Shown: positions 38,107 to 64,000 of the stretch, one piece after another
How the letters are laid out: every line of letters starts with the position of its first letter
Numbering within the stretch: the stretch's first letter is position 1
Origin: Hoplostethus atlanticus
Taxonomy: Eukaryota; Chordata; Actinopteri; Trachichthyiformes; Trachichthyidae
Length of the DNA: 64,000 nt
NCBI GenBank assembly: GCA_034670405.1
Contig: JAXDDX010000325.1
Location: 57,501-121,500 of the forward strand
Reading direction: 5' to 3'
Made by a program: the position numbers and the translations under genes
Notes under the pieces: generated by a model
Database searches by the model: none
The model's input: the letters and a program-made list of their open reading frames with translations, nothing else
What the model was told of the DNA's origin: nothing

Positions 38107-38672
38107 CTCCTCCTGGGACCCAGGCTAGTTAAAACTATTAGTACTCTTATCATAACCACCATTTGTGCCAAGACATATTTTAAGAAGTGTTGACCTGAAT
38201 TCACATTGAATTGAATTCCTTTTCCAGTTAGCTCCTGTCTGCCGTTACCCAACTAGACACCAGGTACACAGAGAAGCCAACGCCACTGTCACAGTCATAC
38301 ATGCTCATGCAGGCTGGTTTATTCTTGAGTTTGACCATATCTAAATCTATCTATCTATATCATAAACGACTTTCCCGCCCCTACACCCAAAAGCAGACGT
38401 TCTCCAGTTCTACACATGCTGATTGCTTTATTGCTGTGAATGTGACCATAGATGTAGTACAGTCAGTCACTGTTAACCCACAGGAAGCAGGAGACCAGCT
38501 CCTGTTCCACAGGGCCTGCCTTGTCCTGTCCTGTCCTCACCTTGTCCTTCTCTACCTAGAGGACACAAAAACCAGACTAGATTAGCGGCAGACAGCCTTT
38601 AAACCTTCACTCGGTCACCTCTGTTTTCCTTGCAGAAAGCAAATCTACCAAAGCTGATTTAACATCTAGAGA

Positions 38673-38830
38673 AGTGGTTCTCAGTCCTGGTCCTGGAGTA
38701 CCACCCCCTGCTGGTTTTCTACCCTACCAGGTCGTTCACCTGGCGTCCCAGTTGTACACCAGTCCCTGATTAGATGGCTAGAGTGAAAACCTGCAGGCGG
38801 TGGTTCTGAGGACCAGGATGGAGAACCACT
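38673..38830. mobile_element. 158-bp palindromic MITE-like element
   Basis: Left arm AGTGGTTCTCAGTCCTGGTC...CTGGTTTTC and right arm GAAAACCTGCAGGCGGTGGT...GAGAACCACT are imperfect inverted repeats of about 47 bp. No clear target duplication was found. Confidence 0.6.
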
Positions 38831-39170
38831 GATCAGGAGGCTTCCAGCTTCATCTCATGTTTCAGAATAAAGGTCCGTATCACCCAGTATTTGTTTCTGG
38901 GGTTAGGTGAACTGAACTTTCCTGCCAGCCGGTGCCTTGAGGCCCCGAACATCTCCTTGAACTTCTTCTTCTTGGTGTAATTTTTTAAGAGCTAGCCAAA
39001 GTAGATTCATGTGTTCACATGTAGACACACTACACAGCTACACGCTAACTTTGGCCTAAAGACTTTGGCTTAGAGGTTCTAATGCTGGGCATTAGAGAGG
39101 AACAACACCGTGGCTGGGATGTTCTCCTTCTGTAACTCGTCTTCCTCCTTGTCCTCCTCGTCCTCCTCAT

Positions 39171-57289
<18,119 letters not shown>

Positions 57290-57318
57290 GGCTGAGCGAC
57301 AGCAACACTGACACTCGC

Positions 57319-57320
57319 TC

Positions 57321-57354
<34 letters not shown>

Positions 57355-57361
57355 GCACACA
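57319..57361. repeat. (CA)n upstream of abcg1 start codon
   Basis: Interrupted CA run 30-72 bp before the start codon, within the probable 5' UTR or promoter. Confidence 0.9.
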
Positions 57362-57857
57362 CCTGAGCGCCGCCTCACTCGCTCACTACCACTCTAGGTC
57401 TCTCTACCACTCTGTGTCTGCAAGCTCCTCCCCCTTCCTCTCGCTCTGTATCTCGGTCCCTTTCCCTCGGTCTACTAGCCCCTCCCTCTTTCTCTCTGTA
57501 TGTCTGCAAGCTCCTCCCCCTTTCTCTGTCTCTCTCTCTCTGCCTGTCTCTCTCTCAGTAGGTTTCCTCCAACACATGCAGGTCAAGTGGATTGGAGACT
57601 GAACTGTCTATAAGTGTGAATGTGAGCGTGTCTGTCTGTCTGTGTTCTCTGTGACGGACTGGACATGATAGTACTACCAGTCAGAAGTAGTTAAACAGCG
57701 CCACCTACTGACTAAACTGTAAACTGACACCGAAAGGCTGCCTGTACTCACCACATTCTTCTGCCGACTCCTTTTTATTGGCTTTTTATACAAACACTTA
57801 TTGTAAGTTTGGATAAAGCGTCTGCTAAATGACGTCATGTGATCACTTATATTAACA

Positions 57858-58185
57858 CGTGTTCCTGGTCCATCTAGTTGTCTGGTGTCTCGTTCTTCCT
57901 CCAATCGTAGACGGCATAACGTCACGTTTCCAGTCTGACATCAGAAAATGTTTCATGATCTAAACCATCAAGGTAACCGTCAGGTTTTGGTGTCAGCCAA
58001 TCAGAATCAAAGAGCAAGGGCTTCTTTCTAGACCGACGATCAACAATCATACAGGAGAAATCCATCAGAGGAGAGAGAGAGACCAATTTCTACACCGACA
58101 GGAGATAGACCAGAATGCACTGCAGTACCCAAGATAGACCAGAATGCACTGCAGTAGCCAAGATAGACCAGAATGCAATGCAGCC
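57858..58185 (+). repeat. Dispersed repeat, module of copy A
   Basis: GTGTTCCTGGTCCATCTAGT through AGACCAGAATGCAATGCAG matches 19505-19830. A diverged L2-type tail (AAGTTTGGATAAAGCGTCTG) lies just before it at 57800. Confidence 0.88.
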
Positions 58186-58242
58186 ACAAGACATGACGGG
58201 CTTTGAGTAAGGGGCTCTCACTTTTACTCAACTGAATACAAG

Positions 58243-58452
58243 GCGGCTGTGGCTCAGTGGTAGGGCAGGTTGTCCACTCATCACTAGGTTGGCGGTTCGA
58301 TCCCCAGCTCCTCCAGTCCACACGTTGAAGTGTCCTTGGGCAAGACAAGACAAGGCTCCTGATGGTCAGGCCAGCACCTTGCATGGTAGCTCACTGCCAT
58401 CGGAGTGTGCGGGTGATGAGAGTCAAATATTGTAAAGCGCTATATAAATGCA
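58243..58452 (+). mobile_element. tRNA-derived SINE
   Basis: Begins GGCGGCTGTGGCTCAGTGG (A box) and GGCGGTTCGATCCCC (B box), then GTCCTTGGGCAAGAC, GCACCTTGCATGGTAGC and AAAGCGCTATATAAATGCAG. This is the typical order of a widespread teleost tRNA-SINE. Confidence 0.88.
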
Positions 58453-58723
58453 GCCGTTTACAAATCCAGGCATGTTCTCTGGGGGTTGACGGAGACGAGG
58501 CAGGTTGGGGGAAAGGTAAACAGTAACTTCATCACAAAATAACAGAACATGTTGAACATCACAGATGGATGAGCTGACAGGAAGAGGATCTGAGGGAGAC
58601 TTCTTTAATTCTTCAAACAATTACACAACATTGAGTAGGATTGAAAACAAGTTAAAATTTTACTCCATCTGCAGAATTTCTTCAAATGTTTTAACAAAAA
58701 TAACATTAGACTGAATGTTGTGC

Positions 58724-58782
58724 ACTTATTGTAAGTCGCTTTGGATAAAAGCGTCTGCTAAATGACTGTAATGTAATGTAAA
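58724..58782 (+). mobile_element. L2-type 3' tail
   Basis: TTGTAAGTCGCTTTGGATAA...GACTGTAATGTAATGTAA. The flanking 58790-60560 is AT-rich with no recognised gene. Confidence 0.8.
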
Positions 58783-60565
58783 AATTATGTGAAGAAACAA
58801 ACTCTAGAAGTGTATTTCCTAACCGTCCATAAGATATAAATTCTGGGTATTTGTTGATGTGCGAAGCAGCCATGACGCCTCCTGCTGTTTATTCCTGTTA
58901 TTACACTCTGAAAAACGACACGTCACCTTCAACCCATCTGGTTACATTACATCATCTACGATAAAAACAAAATATGATTCTTACATATTCTTAAAACATT
59001 AAATCATATGAAAGGTGTGTTGCACTCTGATGACCTGTACAGTGGAATCAGACAGTAACAAACTTTAACTGGGCAGACTGGTGGCGCTGGTTTCATTCGT
59101 AACAGAGAAAACAGGGTTTAATAGGCAACATGGATTCTGTTACTGTGTAATTGCACCTTCAAAGAATTTGAAGGTCACCAGGTTGTAAAATGAATCAACC
59201 CTGCTGGCAGAAACTACCTAGTAACAATATCCATTTTAAATATCTTCACAAACCCGTTTTAGATGAGTGTGGTTAGAGAGAATAAGGCTTTCAGAAAGAA
59301 AAAACATTCAAAATAAAAGTATATCGACATTCAGTCCATCCCGGTGTAAGGCATCATGTCTGCAGGGAAGTGAACCACCGGATTCAAGGTATTCCATCAC
59401 TTTGGGAATTTCAATTTTGGTAGTTTTCCTCAGGCGTTTCTATTAAGGTCAAATCCCCTCTGCATTAGCTCATCAGGTTGTTAGCACCATTAGCATTGCT
59501 CATTCACAGGCCCATTAGTTGCACTGAAAAACGCTAACAATGCACGCTGAGGGACGAGCTTCATCTCTACAGTTTGGAGGTACCGAATGTTGAAGTCGCC
59601 ATGTTCCATACAGAAAAACTATCCAAGATGTACCTGCAGACCGCGAGTAGAGCTACAATATAAGAACAGCTCAGTTTGACCGACATGTCAGAAGGAAACT
59701 CCCAATGCAAGAGGTCAAGGTATCCCTCCTACAGCATCGTGGAGTTCAAATATCAATGACAATGTTTCATTCACCCCCAAAAAATTGGCAATACAAAACA
59801 CGTTAGCCGGGCCGGCTGATCAACCCGCTCAGGGGAGAAACCACATTGAAATCCTCTTCAACACACACATTTGTGGAATAGGAGTTGAAATGTTATTTTG
59901 GGATGTACAGTCAAGTACAAGATTGGTCCTGTTAACGTTGTCATAGGTTTAACATGGAGGAAAATAAAGACACGATAAAAACTGATCTGCTGTTTAGTCC
60001 CATCTTCCTCTACAGATGTTGAATCCATATCAGTAGAGGGTCAAACAGTCCCAGAGGTCTTACTACCTCCAGGACAGACCGGCTGTAGTAATACTGACCA
60101 TAACCTGGGAATACTGACTGTTTAAGACTTATCCAATTAATAAGCCCAAATCAGGAAAAAGATGGTTGTGAGCAATTACTAAAAAATAACAAATTACTTT
60201 GGTTGCTGTGAAAGGGCAAATGTCTTCGGGCAGGAAGTTAAAATCTAACCAAGCGTTTAAAGCAGACCTCAGAAGTAGAAAAGGATTGTGCTGGGACAAA
60301 ACAAATCAATAACTATGGACGACAGAGTGATGAGGGCAGACTGTAACGGTGATTAAGGGCTATACAAATAAATGTGATTTGATTTGATTTATCAACATTA
60401 CAACCAACAGCCTGATTCTGCAACACCAGCGGTTTCTCTGCAGTCAGTCAGCAGCAGCGGACTAATGACAGGAATAACTTCAGTAATAACTTCTCAATGT
60501 TACCATGATCAGGTCCTCAGCTCTGATCAGCTGGTTGTGTTTCTGTCCGTCTCAACAGAATTGAA

Positions 60566-61037
60566 TAGCCTGCTGGCTAGTTAGCTAGCTAACGTAGCTA
60601 GTAGAAGCTAGCGTTAGCAGTGGCTAGTAGTCCCATGTTAACAGTAACTAGTTAGCTAGCTACCAGTTAGTTCAGGTTAACTAGCTGACTCTTCTCCAGC
60701 TCCAACTCAGAGTGTTTTGGAGTAGAGACTAGGGCTAAAGACAAGACAGTTTACTGAGTCACAGTAACCTACATTTGGACACAAATCTACCTGATCACAC
60801 TGATCACTAACTGTGACATTGTAAATATTGTGTTAGTTTATTGTAAATAGTGTGAACCTGTTATTTTGCACATTTCTGCTGAGCATTGCCACTTTGCATT
60901 TCACTACACACCTCGTGTGTGTATGTGACAATTAAACTTCTTGAATTACTGAGAACGTTACTGGATGATCTACAGACACACCACAACAACCTGGTTCAGA
61001 CAGTCAACTGGTTCTACTGACACATTATGAACTAAAT
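60566..61037 (+). repeat. Dispersed repeat, copy C, interrupted by LINE tail
   Basis: Matches 19900-20385 (CTAGTAGAAGCTAGCGTTAG, GAGTGTTTTGGAGTAGAGAC, GGTTCAGACAGTCAACTGG) but is split at about 60808-60948. Confidence 0.88.
60809..60948 (+). mobile_element. LINE 3' UTR inserted in the dispersed repeat
   Basis: AACTGTGACATTGTAAATAT through TTAAACTTCTTGAATT. Same 3' UTR as the minus-strand LINE at 30150-30690, inserted where intact copies read GATCACTTTTACTGAG. Confidence 0.8.
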
Positions 61038-61202
61038 ACTGATGATGGATCAGACCTGGTGGTGTTGGTTTGATAGAACCAGATGTGCTACCAAATCAAC
61101 ACCACCTCCGTCCACTGCAGAGACGACTGAGGAAACACTGGTGTAACAGCACAGGTTATTACATTTAGTATAAAAAGAGGCTGGGGTCTTATTTTCTCAG
61201 TA

Positions 61203-63564
61203 TTATTTAGTTTTTTTCTCCGTGGCCAGTGTGTCATGGAGTTTGGAAACACACTTTTCAAACTGGTCCATCACCAGCGTGCCGTTTTCGTCGAAGAAAG
61301 CTGCCACCGATTTGGTGAACTCGGCTTCCCGTGAGTTCCTCGATTTACCATCCGTGAAAGAGACTCTCAGCGAGTACTGGTCATCAAACCTACAAGCACA
61401 CAGAAATGTCAACGTTACATTTACATTACCATAAATGTGTCATCATGAGCCCCAGGCGTGCTGTGTTGCGGTCATATGTACTCATTTAGGAAGTTAATCA
61501 ATAAATCTGTTGGATCCACTCTGTAAATATGTCTCATTTATTCAACCGAGGACTTCACTACTAATAATTCCAGACATGATATTGAACTGAGCTCTCTGCG
61601 GTGCTGGTACTACGGTCCGGCTGGGAAAATACCAGCAGCTAAATGCCTTAGATCAAGCCTGTCTGGTAAGTCATTCTACATCCACCAACCATCAGTAGTC
61701 ATATTCTAAACGTCGTGTTGGCTGGTAAGTTTTGGAATGGTTCGGCTAGTGTGTTCGGTAGGCGGCTTGAGGTTGCTGGTGCGATTCCTGGCCAGATTGA
61801 ATCCAGAGGTATTGACGTACCGTTTGAGGGAGGAGGAGAGCTGCCAGATGTGGTCGGGGTCCATGCCGGCCGGATCCTTCTGGACAGCCATCAGGAAAAT
61901 GTTCTTCTCTTTGTAGGAGGTGTACAGCGTCAAGATGCCCATCATGATGAAGTATGTGGTGAGTGGTTAGGGAAGACAACCTCAGATACCCCAACAGTAC
62001 CCGATCTCAAGATACCCAAACACTACCCAACCTCAGATACCCAAACACTACCCGACCTCAGATACCCAAACACTACCCGACCTCAAGATACCCAAACACT
62101 ACCCGACCTCAAGATACCCAAACACTACCCGACCTCAAGATACCCAAACACTACCCGACCTCAGATACCCAAACACTACCCGACCTCAGATACCCATACA
62201 CTACCCGACCTCAGATACCCATACACTACCCGACCTCAGATACCCAAACACTACCCGACCTCAAGATACCCAAACACTACCCGATCTCAAGATACCCAAA
62301 CACTACCCAACCTCACATACCCAAACACTACCCGACCTCAGATACCCAAACACTAGCCGACCTCAGATACCCATACACTACCCGACCTCAGATACCCATA
62401 CACTACCCGACCTCAAGATACCCATACACTACCCGACCTCAGATACCCATACACTACCCGACCTCAGATACCCAAACACTAGCCGACCTCAGATACCCAT
62501 ACACTACCCGACCTCAGATACCCATACACTACCCGACCTCAAGATACCCATACACTACCCGACCTCAGATACCAATCAGATACCCAAACACTAGCCGACC
62601 TCAGATACCCATACACTACCCGACCTCAAGATACCCATACACTACCCGACCTCAAGATACCCAAACACTACCCGACCTCAAGATACCCAAACACTACCCG
62701 ACCTCAAGATACCCAAACACTACCCGACCTCAAGATACCCAAACACTACCCGACCTCAGATACCCAAACACTACCCAACCTCAGATACCCAAACACTACC
62801 CGACCTCAGATACCCAAACACTACCCAACCTCAGATACCCATACACTACCCGACCTCAGATACCCAAACACTACCCGACCTCAGATACTCAACACTACCC
62901 GACCTGATACCCAACAGTACCCGACCTCAGATACCCAAACACTACCACCCGACTCCAACAGTACCCGACCTCAGATACCCAAACACTACCCGACTCCAAC
63001 AGTACCGACCTCAGATACCCAAACTCTAACCGAACTGTTCTTCACCTGAGTATCCACCACAGTTCCACTGCTAATATTTTGTACATTTGCCTGCTGTATC
63101 CTATTTACTATTTTTGGTAAGCATATTGTGAGGCCTCATAGTGCATCTGAATCATATTTTAAGCATGTTAAGCAGAATTCTTACATTATAATCAGCTTCA
63201 GTCTCATCCTCTTCTTCAAGATGAAGCAGTCATTAACTTTCTCTTGTCCATTTTTATCTTCCACGTTATCCCCTTACTGCAAGTTAGCTAGCTAACGCTT
63301 AACGGGAATGATGTTACACTTGTTTGCCCGTGACTTCTAGATCTCTCGGTTACTAGAGATGCTCAAAGCTGAACTTCAAGTCTGAGCAAGAGCTGAAGGA
63401 TATGAGATGACGCAGCAGGCCAGGACCGGTCTGGACTCGGGGAAGGGGTGGAGGTAATCCCACACCAGAGCCAGCATGGCAAACAGACACGACACCGTGC
63501 AGATCAACAGACGACCGTCCACCAGCCTGAAGTTCTCCACATAACCATACTTCTCCAACAGTAC
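61203..63564 (-). CDS. spcs2: Signal peptidase complex subunit 2 (3' part)
   Basis: Three exons, right to left: 63404-63564, 61821-61955, 61203-61389; 160 C-terminal residues plus stop TAA, in frame. The 5' exons lie beyond the right edge. SPCS2 is the ER membrane subunit that supports signal-peptide cleavage by the SEC11 catalytic subunit. Visible: [12 protein letters not shown], two hydrophobic segments ([39 protein letters not shown]), [51 protein letters not shown] and [12 protein letters not shown], closely matching vertebrate SPCS2. The first intron shown does not use GT-AG: the exon ends ...GTCATCTC and the intron begins ATATCCTT and ends CCAC, a U12-type AT-AC intron (see findings). 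The second uses GT-AG. Confidence 0.96.
61979..63030. repeat. 25/26-bp minisatellite in the spcs2 U12 intron
   Basis: About 40 copies of GATACCCAAACACTACCCGA plus CCTCA(A), with CAAACACT/CATACACT variants. It begins about 23 bp from the acceptor, next to the branch-point motif. The 314-residue open frame on the plus strand is an artefact. Confidence 0.95.
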
Positions 63565-63566
63565 CT

Positions 63567-64000
63567 GGAGGAGCAGCAGGAGGAGGAAGAGGAGGAGCAG
63601 CAGGAGGAGGAAGAGGAGCAGGAAGAAGAAGAAGAGCAGCAGGGGGAGGAAGCAGAGCAGGAGGAAGAGGAGCAGGAAGAAGAAGAGCAGCAGGAGGAGG
63701 AAGAGGAGCAGGAAGAAGAAGAGCAGCAGGGGGAGGAAGCGGAGCAGGAAGAAGAAGAGCAGCAGGGGGAGGAAGCGGAGCAGGAGGAAGAGGAGCAGGA
63801 AGAAGAAGAGCAGCAGGGGGAGGAAGAGGAGCAGGGAAGAAGAAGAGCAGCAGGGGGAGGAAGCGGAGCAGGAGGAAGAGGAGCAGGAAGAAGAAGAGCA
63901 GCAGGGGGAGGAAGAGGAGCAGGAAGAAGAAGAGCAGCAGGGGGAGGAAGAGGAGCAGGAAGAAGAAGAGCAGCAGGGGGAGGAAGAGGAGCAGGAAGAA
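63567..64000. repeat. Polypurine GGA/GAA array at right edge
   Basis: Units GGAGGAAGAGGAGCAGGAAG and AAGAAGAGCAGCAGGG. On the spcs2 sense strand this is a >430-bp polypyrimidine tract running directly into the acceptor CTCCTCCAG. It continues past the window. Confidence 0.95.

Noticed and set aside
61963..62907. 314-residue plus-strand open frame ([16 protein letters not shown] repeats)
   Set aside because: Pure minisatellite inside the spcs2 intron; no non-repetitive coding sequence.

Overview
This window is ray-finned (teleost) fish nuclear DNA. Short coding exons with GT-AG introns encode vertebrate proteins. Dispersed repeats end in the teleost-type L2 tail (GTAAGTCGCTTTGGATAAAA...TGTAA), there is a tRNA-derived SINE, and very large amounts of micro- and minisatellite fill the introns. 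The species cannot be named from the sequence.

Layout. 268-9955 (minus): 5' half of lrch3 (five exons, 255 residues), running off the left edge. 11379-23158 (plus): complete abcf3 (21 exons, 711 aa), head to head with lrch3. 24534-27314 (minus): a YqaJ/lambda-exonuclease-type nuclease gene, tail to tail with abcf3. 28536-29486: a DNA-transposon-like element with inverted ends. 30029-30111: tRNA-Leu(CAG). 31060-32549 (plus): small dual-specificity phosphatase of DUSP14/18/21 type (172 aa). 33642-36057 (minus): complete polr2d (144 aa). 36556-36627 (minus): tRNA-Gly(TCC). 39171-57289 (minus): complete abcg1 (15 exons, 673 aa). 61203-63564 (minus): last three exons of spcs2, which runs off the right edge. 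Every multi-exon model joins in frame from splice sites read directly in the sequence, with no frameshift needed.

The genes are unrelated housekeeping or metabolic genes: translation-associated ABC-F ATPase, RNA polymerase II subunit, sterol exporter, signal peptidase subunit, LRR-CH scaffold and phosphatase. They form no pathway or operon.

The most unusual signal is in the introns. Many begin with a tandem array directly at the 5' splice site, and in the clearest cases (lrch3 intron 3, abcg1 intron 4, abcf3 intron 5) the repeat unit contains the end of the upstream exon plus the splice donor, so the intron carries many copies of its own 5' splice site. abcf3 exon 3 lies between two blocks of one repeat. 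Other arrays are long pyrimidine tracts on the sense strand leading into acceptors. spcs2 contains a clear U12-type AT-AC intron. Several transposable-element pieces are present, including one nested insertion and a multi-copy dispersed repeat not recognised here.
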